From positions 1 through 64,000 of the forward strand of contig CAIYSR010000139.1 of the NCBI GenBank assembly GCA_903928895.1: DNA of 64,000 bases, read 5' to 3'. The position numbers were made by a program, and so were the translations under genes. Origin of the DNA: an uncultured Rhodospirillales bacterium (GTDB taxonomy: Bacteria > Pseudomonadota > Alphaproteobacteria > Acetobacterales > Acetobacteraceae). Shown here piece by piece: positions 1-7,990 of the stretch. The first letter of the stretch is position 1. Every line of letters starts with the position of its first letter. The notes under the pieces were generated by a model. It saw nothing but the letters and a program-made list of their open reading frames with translations. It had not been told where the DNA came from and made no database searches.

Positions 1-135
1 CGTCGAACGCTTCTTCTTGAAGATCAAGCACTTCAGACGCATCGCAACTCGCTACGAGCAGACACCTCGTGCATTCTTGTCCATGTTATCCCTCATCGGC
101 GCGTTCATCTGGATACGCTGAATGTCAACGCGCTC
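1..135 (+). mobile_element. 3' end of an IS5-family insertion sequence
   Basis: The window opens inside an insertion sequence. The transposase reading frame ends at 121. It is followed by TGTCAACGCGCTC and then CTAG, which resembles the terminal inverted repeat and target of IS427-group IS5 elements. The left part lies outside the window, so completeness cannot be judged. The exact right boundary (about 135) is inferred from the terminal-repeat-like sequence, not from a matching left end. Confidence 0.55.
2..121 (+). CDS. IS5-family transposase, C-terminal 39 residues (partial)
   Basis: Frame 2 reads VERFFLKIKHFRRIATRYEQ and ends ...LSLIGAFIWIR-stop. This is the usual C-terminus of IS5-family (DDE, IS427-like) transposases: the E of the catalytic triad sits in the V-E-R-F-F motif, followed by the conserved R-R-I-A-T-R-Y-E. 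Everything upstream is off the window. It catalyses cut-and-paste movement of its own element. Confidence 0.75.
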   Translation, partial: VERFFLKIKHFRRIATRYEQTPRAFLSMLSLIGAFIWIR

Positions 136-188
136 TAGGCTTTCGCGCAAATCAGCGCAGCAAAACGCAAATGCCCGTTATGTTGCAC

Positions 189-700
189 TCACTTCGGCTT
201 AGGCTGTTTCGTCTGCGAGGTCGGCGCACTATCCCCGGTTATCAAACGCATAAACACTTGCATCGGCGGCGCAGGCCGTTGAGCACCGCTTGATGGCGAC
301 CTTGCGCCACCCGCCGCGGTCTGATTAGCAACCACCGGCTGCGACTGAACTTCGGACTCTTTCGGTTTATCCGCCGTGGAACCTACCCCGTTCGCAGCGT
401 ACCCGCCGTATCGCCTTTAGTGTAGGTCTGAATCGGCGGAGGCGTCGGTGCCGGACGCGGCACCGAAGCAGGTGCCGCCGTGGCCGGACTTCCGCCCCCG
501 ATCGGCCCCTTACCCCCGCTCACGGTCCTGCCTTTCCAACTCTTCCACGCTTACCTCTTCATCACGCAACGTCCACCACCCCTTAGTGACGACTTGCATC
601 GGCGGCGGCGCCGGCACCGGACGATCCGTGGGCTTGCCCTCTCGCGTCATTCCCGGCGTTCCCGACGGCGTCGGGCGCAACAATGGATCGAACCGCGTCA
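189..700 (-). pseudogene. Frameshifted proline-rich tail of the neighbouring membrane protein gene
   Basis: This stretch is not empty. On the minus strand it encodes three versions of one motif in three different frames: VPAPPPMQVVTKG (about 582-620), APTPPPIQTYTKGD (about 413-460) and PAPPMQVFMRLITGD (about 235-282), the last running to a stop at 189. A single ancestral tail with three imperfect repeats, broken by at least three indels, explains this. Two of the breaks fall in runs of G (near 512 and near 395). It abuts the IS end at 135. Either the gene decayed or these are assembly indels. Confidence 0.55.
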
Positions 701-1281
701 TGACCATGATCCTTCTCAAGTCGTATAGGAAGGTAGTGCGCATAGGTGGTCGCCACAAGGAAAACCGTCATCAGGACGGACCCCAGCGCTGCCAATCCGG
801 CGATCGATCGCCGCCGCTCGCGCAGTTTGTTGATTTTCTGATTGTGGTCCGTGGCCTGCGCATATTGTCGGGCGATCTCGGTTTTCAACGTCACCAGCGC
901 GCTGAATGGGTCTGGCCGCGGGTCATCCCCCGAGGCCTCTTCATCACGCATCAGATCCCACGCGTAGGTCAGCAACGCCCCCTGCTTCGCAATGTAGTCG
1001 AACCGCTGCGGGTAGATCGATGCCGCCAGAAACCCCAATGACGTCAGAGTGCACAGTCCAGCCGCCCCGACCAGGACAATCGATATCAAGCCCATCACCG
1101 TCGTCAGCGCAGGTATCTTATCGACGATCTGAAAAAGCGCCGCCAATTGCAGCGCCAGCGTCGCAGCGAAAAACGGCAGTGACCGCCAGATATTCTCCTC
1201 TTGGTCAATTTCCTTGCGATAGGAATCCGCAAGCGTCTTTTCTATGTAAGCGAGCGCTGGCGGTTCATTCTCAGTTCCCAC
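583..1281 (-). CDS. Predicted inner-membrane protein of unknown function, tail frameshifted
   Basis: A 232-residue reading frame starts at GTG 1281, with AAGGA about 10 bases upstream. An N-terminal helical stretch (1-33) is followed by two adjacent membrane segments (about 34-55 and 62-88). A soluble helical region rich in charged residues follows (about 90-155), then a third membrane segment (about 158-180, AGLAALGSVLMTVFLVATTY). After about residue 190 the frame looks unnatural, while the neighbouring frame carries a plausible continuation, so a frameshift near 690-700 is likely. The 2TM-plus-helix layout recalls SLATT-type membrane proteins, but I see no decisive motif and assign no function. 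Confidence 0.6.
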   Translation of the reverse strand: MGTENEPPALAYIEKTLADSYRKEIDQEENIWRSLPFFAATLALQLAALFQIVDKIPALTTVMGLISIVLVGAAGLCTLTSLGFLAASIYPQRFDYIAKQGALLTYAWDLMRDEEASGDDPRPDPFSALVTLKTEIARQYAQATDHNQKINKLRERRRSIAGLAALGSVLMTVFLVATTYAHYLPIRLEKDHGHDAVRSIVAPDAVGNAGNDARGQAHGSSGAGAAADASRH

Positions 1282-1376
1282 AGTTCACATGTCCTTCGAT
1301 CGAGCCCAGCGGGCTGTCCCGCCAGCGGCGGCCGGATGCTATTGCGACGTGCAGAGTCGTACCACACGGAGTCCCC

Positions 1377-2417
1377 ATGTTCGACACCCGCGTCTTCGAT
1401 CCCCAATCCGCCCCCCGCGCCGAATGGGACGCGCTGCACCACTTCCGCCGCCAGCGCCTCGACGAAGACACCCCGGGCGAACCCATCTACCCCGACGCCG
1501 ACTTCGAAGCCGACGTCCGCCGCGCCTGGCCGATGTGGGAAAACCGCCGCCTCATGGCCTGGCGCGGCACCACCATCCTCGGCAACGCCGGCCACAGCTT
1601 CCGCCGCCCCGGCAGCCCCGGATACGAAGACCACGCCACCTACCTCAACCTCTGGGGCGGCGTACTCACCCCCTTCCGCCGCCACGGCATCGCCACCGCC
1701 CTCCTGCGCGCCACACTCCCCTTCATCGACGCCATGGGCAAAACCACCATCTCCCTCGGCACGTTCCTTCCGTCCGGCCACGCCTTCGCCACCGCCCTCG
1801 GCTTCGAGGAAAAACACCGCAGCATCGAAAACCGCCTCGATCTCGCCACGCTGGACTGGGACATGATCGCCGCCTGGCACGCCACCCCCCTGCCCCCCAG
1901 CCTCGACTGGGAACGCCACGCCCCCCGCGCGCCCCTCGACCGCCTCGAACCCCTCTACCCCCAACTCACCGAACTCCTCCGCGCCGCCCCAATCGGCGCG
2001 CTCGACACCCCACCCCCTCGCTACGAAATCAGCGCCACCCGCACCTGGTACGAGGAAATGGATCGCCACGGCGGCTCCCACCACCTCCTGCTCCTCATGC
2101 ACGGCTCCACCGTCGCCGGCATCTGCGAAGCCAGCCACGACGCCCGCTTCCCCGACCGCGTCTTCCAGGCGCTCACCGCGGTCGCCCCCGCCTGGCAAGG
2201 CAAAGGCCTCGCCAAAACCCTCAAAGCCGCCATGCTGACCACCATCCGCACCGCCCGCCCCGAGGCCCGCTGGATCATCACCTCCAACGCCAACTCCAAC
2301 GCCCCGATGCTCTCCATCAACCAACGCCTCGGCTTCCGCCTGCACCGCCAGGACAGCACCTGGCAAACCACCCGCGCCGCCCTCGGCCAGGCCCTCGACA
2401 CGCGCGCGTGTCCGTAG
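1377..2417 (+). CDS. Tandem GNAT-family N-acetyltransferase
   Basis: The 346-residue protein has two GNAT folds. The acetyl-CoA-binding motif appears twice: TPFRRHGIATALL (about 97-110) and PAWQGKGLAKTLKAA (about 268-283). Each follows a beta strand typical of motif A. The acceptor substrate cannot be read from sequence. The ATG at 1377 is preferred over upstream in-frame starts because ACGGAG lies about 8 bases before it and homology-like sequence begins there. Codons end almost exclusively in C, unlike genes further right. It stands alone and is followed by a strong hairpin. Confidence 0.85.
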   Translation: MFDTRVFDPQSAPRAEWDALHHFRRQRLDEDTPGEPIYPDADFEADVRRAWPMWENRRLMAWRGTTILGNAGHSFRRPGSPGYEDHATYLNLWGGVLTPFRRHGIATALLRATLPFIDAMGKTTISLGTFLPSGHAFATALGFEEKHRSIENRLDLATLDWDMIAAWHATPLPPSLDWERHAPRAPLDRLEPLYPQLTELLRAAPIGALDTPPPRYEISATRTWYEEMDRHGGSHHLLLLMHGSTVAGICEASHDARFPDRVFQALTAVAPAWQGKGLAKTLKAAMLTTIRTARPEARWIITSNANSNAPMLSINQRLGFRLHRQDSTWQTTRAALGQALDTRACP

Positions 2418-2443
2418 GGTGGGGCGCGCATCGGCGCCCCACC
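2418..2443 (+). terminator. GC-rich hairpin directly after the GNAT gene
   Basis: GGTGGGGCGC and GCGCCCCACC form perfect 10-base arms around a 6-base loop, starting one base after the stop codon. There is no T tract, so it may be a Rho-assisted terminator or an mRNA-stabilising hairpin. Confidence 0.5.
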
Positions 2444-2463
2444 ACTCCCCCGATCCAGCCCGC

Positions 2464-2490
2464 TTGACACGCCAAAAAGTTTGTTATATT
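2464..2490 (+). promoter_or_regulatory. Candidate sigma-70 promoter
   Basis: TTGACA at 2464-2469 and TATATT at 2485-2490 are separated by 15 bases, slightly short. The start codon at 2502 lies about 12 bases after the -10 box, so the transcript would have almost no leader. No Shine-Dalgarno sequence is visible, which fits leaderless translation. Confidence 0.45.
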
Positions 2491-2501
2491 AATTCACGTG
2501 A

Positions 2502-3081
2502 ATGAACACCCTCGCCACCACCTTCCGAGCCATCCTCACCGGTTTCCAGGCCGTCATCGGCATCGTCGCGCGCAAAGAACCCCACCGCGATGCCTTCCTC
2601 GCCCAAATCTACCACCACCTTAACCGCACCATCCAACGCTTCGAAAAACTCGTCGCCCACTGGCGCAACAACACCCTCCCCAGGCAACGCAAGCCCCGGC
2701 GCAGGCGCTCTGCGCCCGTCGCCAGCCCGTCCCCGAACCACTCCCCGCCTTCCCCAGGGCCAATCCTGGATTCTCCGCCACGTCGACCACTACAACGCCC
2801 GCGGCCATGCCAGCCAACTCCAGCACTTCCTTGCCTCCCCCGAATGCGTCGCCTTCCTCGCCGAAGTCCCCCGCGCCGGGAGGATCCTCCGCCCCCTCGC
2901 CAGATCCCTCGGCATCCAGATGCCGGGCGACCCGCCACCCCCTCTCCCCAAACCCGCCAAAACGAGACCTCTCGCCCTCGCGCCGGCATCGTCCTGGGCG
3001 CCGGAACTGACCAGGGGCGGCCCGATTGTGGCAACCCCGGTCCTCACCCCGTCCCACCCCATCTTTTCGATCGCCCGCTGA
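2502..3081 (+). pseudogene. Conserved hypothetical protein, broken by one frameshift
   Basis: The first frame (from 2502) encodes a natural-looking helical N-terminus, MNTLATTFRAILTGFQAVIG, continuing to about residue 75. It then turns into Pro/Arg-rich shadow sequence. From about 2755 the next frame carries a natural sequence beginning QGQSWILRHVDHYNARGHAS, through a region of hydrophobic helix (FLASPECVAFLAEVPRAGRI) and a Pro-rich end at 3081. One missing or extra base near 2745-2760, within CCCC runs, restores one protein of about 190 residues. No function is known to me. Confidence 0.6.
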
Positions 3082-3150
3082 CCCCCAGCGCCAAGCCACA
3101 GCCATAATGTTCCGATAACAAAATTAAAACAACCCAACCCCCTCACGGAT

Positions 3151-3186
3151 AGAAGTTTTTTGCTTCTTTTTTCCAAAAAAGAAGCG
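3151..3186. repeat. T-rich hairpin element, truncated copy
   Basis: The sequence has AGAAGTTTTTTG followed by a hairpin with GCTTCTTTTTT/AAAAAAGAAGC arms. It matches the left half of the two complete double-hairpin elements at 13514-13586 and 27032-27111. The second hairpin and the closing arm are missing. It lies between the frameshifted hypothetical gene and the O-antigen-ligase-like gene, where it may terminate transcription. Confidence 0.65.
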
Positions 3187-3261
3187 CTTCCTTGCTCCCC
3201 CCCTTGCCACTTCCCCCGATTCCAGCCCATCACGCTCCTTCACTCCCCGGAGCCCCGCCGC

Positions 3262-4503
3262 GTGATCCCCTGGCTCGACCGCATTGCCCTGGCCCTGACC
3301 CTCGCGCTGCCTGCCTTCATCATGCACGGCCGCGGCATTGCCGAGGTCATGATCGCCCTCATCGACCTCCTTTTCCTGGTCCGCTGCGCCCGCACCGGCG
3401 CCTGGTCCTGGCTCCGCACCCCCTGGTTCCGCATTGCCGCCGCCTGGTGGCTCTGGCTGGTATTCTGCTCCACCCCCGGCATCGGTATCGGCGGCACCGG
3501 CTCCCTCATCCAGGCCGTGGTAATGCTGCGCTTCCTCCTTTTCGTCGCCGCTCTCGAACACAGCATCCTCGCCACCGCCAAAGCCCGGCTCTGGCTCCAG
3601 CGCGTTCTCGCCGCTTCCGCCATCTACATCGCCGCCCAGTCCTGGCTCCAATTCGCCATCGGCCGCAACCTCCAGGGCTTCCCCCGCTACCCCGACGGCG
3701 AGCTCACCGGCCCCTTCCTCCAGCCCCGCGCCGCTGCTCCTTTCTCCCGCCTCCTGTTCCCCGCCCTGCTCCCCGCGATCGATCACCTCCTCACCCGCAA
3801 CCGGTTAGCCGCCTTTGCCCTGGCCATCGCCGGCATCGGCACCGTCGTCCTCATCGGTCAGCGCATGCCGCTGCTCCTGACCATCCTCGGCCTCGTCACC
3901 ACCGTCCTGCTGCTGCCGAGCCTGCGCCGCATCATGCTGATCGCGCTCGCCGCCGGCGCGATCCTCCTCGCCGCCACGCCCATCATCTCGCCGCCGACCT
4001 TCTACCGCCTGGTCGAGAAATTCTCCGCCCAGATGGCCCATTTCCCCGACAGCGACTACGGCCTGCTCGCCGCCCGCGCCGCGACCATCACCTACGACCA
4101 CCCACTCTTTGGCCAGGGCTTCGACGGTTTCCGCAACGCCTGCCCGGACCCGCACTACCATCGCGGCTGGTCCCTCGCCCCCGCCCACCCCGACGGCGGC
4201 GGCACCGGCATCTGCAACATCCACCCCCACAATCACTACCTCGAAGCCGCCACCAACGCGGGCCTCCCCGGCCTGGTCCTGTTCAGTGCCATGGTCCTCG
4301 CCTGGCTCATCACCCTGGCCCGCAACCTCGGCCGCAATCCCGACCCGCTCCGCGTCGGCCTCTTCGTCGCCGTCCTCATCCAGGAATGGCCGATCGCCTC
4401 GGCCAGCGGCTTCTCCGCGGTCGAAATCGCCGGCTTCCTCTTCCTGCAACTCGGCCTCGGCCTCGCACTGGCCCGCGCCGCAACATCGGAGACCGCATCA
4501 TGA
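3262..4503 (+). CDS. O-antigen ligase / Wzy-like polysaccharide membrane protein
   Basis: This is a 413-residue hydrophobic protein with about ten membrane segments. Near the C-terminus a large soluble loop ends in HPHNHYLEAATNAGLPGLV, the H-N-x-x-L signature of the WaaL/Wzy_C family. Such enzymes join or polymerise lipid-linked glycan repeat units at the periplasmic face. The GTG at 3262 with GGAG 10 bases upstream is chosen. An ATG at 3160 would translate the upstream T-rich repeat (LLFSKKEA) and is an artefact. Its stop overlaps the next start (ATGA). Confidence 0.75.
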   Translation: MIPWLDRIALALTLALPAFIMHGRGIAEVMIALIDLLFLVRCARTGAWSWLRTPWFRIAAAWWLWLVFCSTPGIGIGGTGSLIQAVVMLRFLLFVAALEHSILATAKARLWLQRVLAASAIYIAAQSWLQFAIGRNLQGFPRYPDGELTGPFLQPRAAAPFSRLLFPALLPAIDHLLTRNRLAAFALAIAGIGTVVLIGQRMPLLLTILGLVTTVLLLPSLRRIMLIALAAGAILLAATPIISPPTFYRLVEKFSAQMAHFPDSDYGLLAARAATITYDHPLFGQGFDGFRNACPDPHYHRGWSLAPAHPDGGGTGICNIHPHNHYLEAATNAGLPGLVLFSAMVLAWLITLARNLGRNPDPLRVGLFVAVLIQEWPIASASGFSAVEIAGFLFLQLGLGLALARAATSETAS

Positions 4504-5318
4504 AAATCTTCATCTCCGCCGACATCGAAGGCGTCGCCGGCGTCGTCACCACGCTGCAGGGCGCACCCGGCAATCCCGAATACGAGCGCGCCCGCCGCCT
4601 GATGACCGAGGAAGTCAACGCCGCCATCGCCGGCGCCTTCGACGGCGGCGCCACCGAGGTCGTCGTCAACGACAGCCACGGCCCGATGATCAATCTCCTG
4701 CCCGACCTGCTCGACCCTCGCGCCGACCTCATCCTCGGCCGCCCCAAGCCCGCCTCGATGTGCGCCGGCCTCGATAAAACCTTTGATGCCGTGATGTTCA
4801 CCGGCTACCACAGCGGCGCCGGCCGTCACGGCATCCTCTCCCACACCGTCAACGGCTTCGCTTATTACGGCATCCGGGTGAACGGCATCGACTGCGCCGA
4901 AGCCACGCTCTACGGCGCCTATGCCGGCAGCCTCGGCGTCCCCGTGGTGATGCTGAGCGGCGACGACCAGCTCCGCACCCAGGTCAGCCCGCTCTTCCCC
5001 GGCGCCGAATTCGCCGTCGTCAAAACCGCGCTGGCCCAACGCGCCGCCCGCGCCCTGTCGCCCGCCAATGCCCACGCGCTGATCCACGCCGCCGCCGCCA
5101 AAGCGGTCCGCCACCCCGGCACCTGCAAACCCTACGTGATCCCCGGTCCCCACACGCTGGAGCTCGACCTCTCCAGCGTGGCCCTGGCCGACCTCGCCGC
5201 CGACATCCCCGTCTCGACCCGCGTCTCACCGCGCACGGTGGCCTTCCCGGCCGAGACCATGCGCGGCGTCATCGGCTGGATCGCCGCCGTCGGCGCGATG
5301 TCAGCGAGCCTGCGCTAG
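4500..5318 (+). CDS. M55-family (DppA-like) D-aminopeptidase
   Basis: The 272-residue protein begins MKIFISADIEGVAG, the zinc-binding D8-x-E10 motif of the DppA/M55 family. It continues with NDSHGP (H60) and a later G-Y-H-S-G-A motif contributing further metal ligands. Family members cleave D-amino-acid peptides, such as those from peptidoglycan turnover, and assemble as cytoplasmic decamers. The start overlaps the previous stop by ATGA, so the two genes are translationally coupled. Its 3' end overlaps the convergent asnB by 18 bases. Confidence 0.85.
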   Translation: MKIFISADIEGVAGVVTTLQGAPGNPEYERARRLMTEEVNAAIAGAFDGGATEVVVNDSHGPMINLLPDLLDPRADLILGRPKPASMCAGLDKTFDAVMFTGYHSGAGRHGILSHTVNGFAYYGIRVNGIDCAEATLYGAYAGSLGVPVVMLSGDDQLRTQVSPLFPGAEFAVVKTALAQRAARALSPANAHALIHAAAAKAVRHPGTCKPYVIPGPHTLELDLSSVALADLAADIPVSTRVSPRTVAFPAETMRGVIGWIAAVGAMSASLR

Positions 5319-7043
5319 CACCGCCCCGATATCGCCCTGTGCGTCCACGCCCATCACATGATGGGCGTGCCACAGCGCATAGAACAACAGGCTCCACGCC
5401 CGCTGCGGATTCGCCTCCGCCCCGGCGAACGCCGCCAGCACCACCGGCGCCGCCAACGCCGCCTTCACTCCCGCCTGCCCCGCCACCAGCTTGGCCAGCC
5501 CCTCCCCCCGCGCCGCCATCCAGGTCCCGACCGGCGGCTTGAACCCTTTCTTGCGCGCATAGGCCCCGGCCTCCGGAAACGCCTTGGCCAGCCAGTCCCG
5601 CAACAAGATCTTGCCGAACCGCAGCCCGGCCTTCTCCGCATCCGGCAGCAGGAAGCCGAAGCGGGCCACCACCGGATCGAGGAACGGCGTCCGCCCCTCC
5701 ACCCCGTGCACCATCAGGCAGCGATCGAGCTTCACCAGCAGGTCGTTCGGCAGCCACTCCTCGACATCCACCGCCTGGGTCGCTTGTAGTTTCGTACGGT
5801 CCGCCCCGGTTACCGCCTCCGCCCGATCGAGCCCCGCGCGCCAGTCCTGGATTTCGCCGCCGAACACCCCCTTGGTCCGCGCCTTGCGCGCGATCCAGGA
5901 GAACGGCGGCCGGCGTTTGCGGTAGCGCGAATAGCCGCCGAAAATCTCGTCCGCGCCCTCGCCGCACAGCGTCACCTTCAACCCCGCCTCGCGCGCGGCG
6001 CGGCCGAGCATCCAGGTCGGCAGCACCGCGGCATCGGCGGTCGGATCGTCGATCGCGGCCGCGATGCGCGGCGCCAGCGCCCAGAAATCGGCCTCGCCCA
6101 TTTCCAGCCGGGTGCAATCCGCGCCCTGCACCTTGGCCAGCCGCTCGGCCTCGCGGCTTTCGTCGGCGACGCCGGCGCCGTGCCAGCCCATGGTGAGCGC
6201 CCGCACCCGCCCGCCGGCGAGCCGGCTCATCAGGGCCAGCACGGCGGAGCTGTCGATGCCGCCGGAGAGGAACAACCCGTACGGCACGTCGGAGCGCAGA
6301 TGCACCGCGACGCTGTCGGACAGCACCTGCTCCAGCCGCTCCAGCGCCGCATCGTGGCGGATCGGCAAGGGCGGGCCCGCCGGCAGGGCCGCGATCCGCG
6401 CCCGGGCGACGATCTCGCCGCGCTCGATCACCAGCGTCTCGCCCGGCAGCACCCGCGTAATGCCGGGGAAAATAGTCTCGGCACCGGTGGTGAATTTCAG
6501 TTGCAGCAGTTCCGCGCGGCGTTGCGCGCTGACCTCGGCGCGGGCGAACCCGGCGGCAACGAGGGCCTGCGGCTCGGAGGCGAAGGCGAATTCGGTGGCG
6601 GTGCTGATGTAGTAGAGCGGCTTGATCCCGAACGGATCGCGCGCCAGCAGGACCCGGTTGCGCCCCGGGTCGTGGATGGCGATGGCATACATGCCGCGCA
6701 GGCGCTGGGCGAAGCGTTCGCCCTCGCGTTCGTAGAGGAACACCGCCGGCTCGCAATCCGAGCGGGTGACGAAGGGGGTACCGGCCATCGCGGTGCGCAG
6801 TTCGGGATTGTTGTAGATCTCGCCATTGGCCACCAGCGCCGATCCGCCGGGCGCGTAGAGCGGCTGGTCGCCGGTGGCGAGGTCGATGATGGCGAGCCGG
6901 GTCTGGAGCAGCGCCGTGTCGCCGCGGACCACCCGTCCGTGGCCGTCCGGGCCGCGATGGGCGATGGCGTGCAGCAGCCGATCCAGCGTCGCTGGGTCGG
7001 GGGTGCCGCCGTCTTTCATGATGACGCCCGCGATACCGCACAT
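5301..7043 (-). CDS. asnB: Asparagine synthetase B-type glutamine amidotransferase
   Basis: The 580-residue protein starts MCGIAGVI at 7043, giving the catalytic Cys2 that the class II glutaminase domain needs after Met removal. An in-frame upstream extension was rejected for that reason. The glutaminase domain covers about 1-210. The synthetase domain begins near 230 and holds the ATP-pyrophosphatase motif LFLSGGIDSS. It amidates aspartate, or in polysaccharide clusters a sugar or peptide carboxylate, with glutamine nitrogen. The neighbouring glycosyltransferases and Wzy-like protein make the second role possible. Confidence 0.85.
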   Translation of the reverse strand: MCGIAGVIMKDGGTPDPATLDRLLHAIAHRGPDGHGRVVRGDTALLQTRLAIIDLATGDQPLYAPGGSALVANGEIYNNPELRTAMAGTPFVTRSDCEPAVFLYEREGERFAQRLRGMYAIAIHDPGRNRVLLARDPFGIKPLYYISTATEFAFASEPQALVAAGFARAEVSAQRRAELLQLKFTTGAETIFPGITRVLPGETLVIERGEIVARARIAALPAGPPLPIRHDAALERLEQVLSDSVAVHLRSDVPYGLFLSGGIDSSAVLALMSRLAGGRVRALTMGWHGAGVADESREAERLAKVQGADCTRLEMGEADFWALAPRIAAAIDDPTADAAVLPTWMLGRAAREAGLKVTLCGEGADEIFGGYSRYRKRRPPFSWIARKARTKGVFGGEIQDWRAGLDRAEAVTGADRTKLQATQAVDVEEWLPNDLLVKLDRCLMVHGVEGRTPFLDPVVARFGFLLPDAEKAGLRFGKILLRDWLAKAFPEAGAYARKKGFKPPVGTWMAARGEGLAKLVAGQAGVKAALAAPVVLAAFAGAEANPQRAWSLLFYALWHAHHVMGVDAQGDIGAVLAQAR

Positions 7044-7102
7044 GGCCGTTCCCATACCCCCCTGGCGCCTTTCCGCCAAGTTCGTGCTATCCGCGGGCGG
7101 AC

Positions 7103-7990
7103 ATGCGCATCCTGTTCATCACCTCCAATCGTATCGGCGACGCCGTGCTCTCGACCGGGCTGCTCGACCATCTGCTCCGCACCTATCCCGCGGCGCGGTT
7201 CACCGTGGCGTGCGGCGCGGTGTCGGAAGGGGTGTTCACGCGGATGCCGCGGCTGGAGCGGCTGATCGCGTTCGACAAGCGGCCACGGGGGATGCATTGG
7301 CCGCCGCTGTGGCGGGCGACGGTGGGGACGTGGTGGGACCTGGTGGTGGATATTCGCGCCTCGGCGATTTCCTGGGTGCTGCCGACGCGGCGGCGCGCGG
7401 TGATGCGCAAGCGGCCGGGACATAAGATTGCGCAGTTGGCCGCGGTTCTCGGGATATCGCCGCCGCCTTTGCCGGTGACCTGGACGGGGGAGGAGGACCG
7501 GGCGCGGGCGGCGGCGCTGTTGCCCGAGGGGGCGCCGGTGATCGCGATCGGGCCGACCGCGAACTGGACGGGCAAGTTGTGGCCGGCGGAGCGGTTTGTG
7601 GAACTGGCGCGGGCGCTGGCGGAGCGGGATATGCCGGGCGCGCGGATCGCGGTGTTCGCGGGGCCGGGCGCGCAGGAGGCGGCGCTGGCCGCGCCGGTGC
7701 TGGCGGCGCTGCCCCGGGCGATCGATCTGACCGGGCAATTGAGCCTGCCGGAGGCGGCGGCGTGTCTGGCGCGGTGCGCGATTTTCATCGGCAACGACTC
7801 GGGGCTGATGCATCTGGCGGCGGCGGCGGGGTGCGCGACGCTGGGGCTGTTCGGCGCGGCCAATGCCAGCGTCGCTGAATATTCCCCGGCGGGGCGGCGG
7901 ACCGGGGTGGCGGTGACCGACGGCGGCGGCATGGCGGGAATTTCGGTGGCGGCGGCGCGCGCCGCGGCCCTGCGGCTGCTCGCGGCATGA
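7103..7990 (+). CDS. Glycosyltransferase family 9 (heptosyltransferase-like)
   Basis: The 295-residue protein has a two-domain GT-B layout. It opens MRILFITSNRIGDAVLSTG, the GDA/V loop typical of ADP-heptose:LPS heptosyltransferases. It carries IGPTANWTGKLWPAERF at about 154-170 and GNDSGLMHLAAA in the nucleotide-sugar site. It probably adds a sugar to lipopolysaccharide core or another surface glycan at the cytoplasmic face. Its stop overlaps the next start (ATGA at 7987-7990), so it forms an operon with the GT4 gene. Confidence 0.85.
   Translation: MRILFITSNRIGDAVLSTGLLDHLLRTYPAARFTVACGAVSEGVFTRMPRLERLIAFDKRPRGMHWPPLWRATVGTWWDLVVDIRASAISWVLPTRRRAVMRKRPGHKIAQLAAVLGISPPPLPVTWTGEEDRARAAALLPEGAPVIAIGPTANWTGKLWPAERFVELARALAERDMPGARIAVFAGPGAQEAALAAPVLAALPRAIDLTGQLSLPEAAACLARCAIFIGNDSGLMHLAAAAGCATLGLFGAANASVAEYSPAGRRTGVAVTDGGGMAGISVAAARAAALRLLAA

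Noticed and set aside
1242-2366. A 374-residue minus-strand frame over the GNAT gene
   Set aside because: It is a Gly/Val/Ala/Glu-rich shadow produced by C-ending codons of the real gene.
2745-2760. Programmed ribosomal frameshifting in the 2502-3081 gene
   Set aside because: There is no slippery A/T-rich heptamer or obvious downstream pseudoknot; the site is a C-rich run where indels are common.
3160-3261. A longer start for the O-antigen-ligase-like protein
   Set aside because: The extra residues come from the T-rich repeat and intergenic sequence. GTG 3262 has GGAG upstream and leads straight into the first membrane helix.
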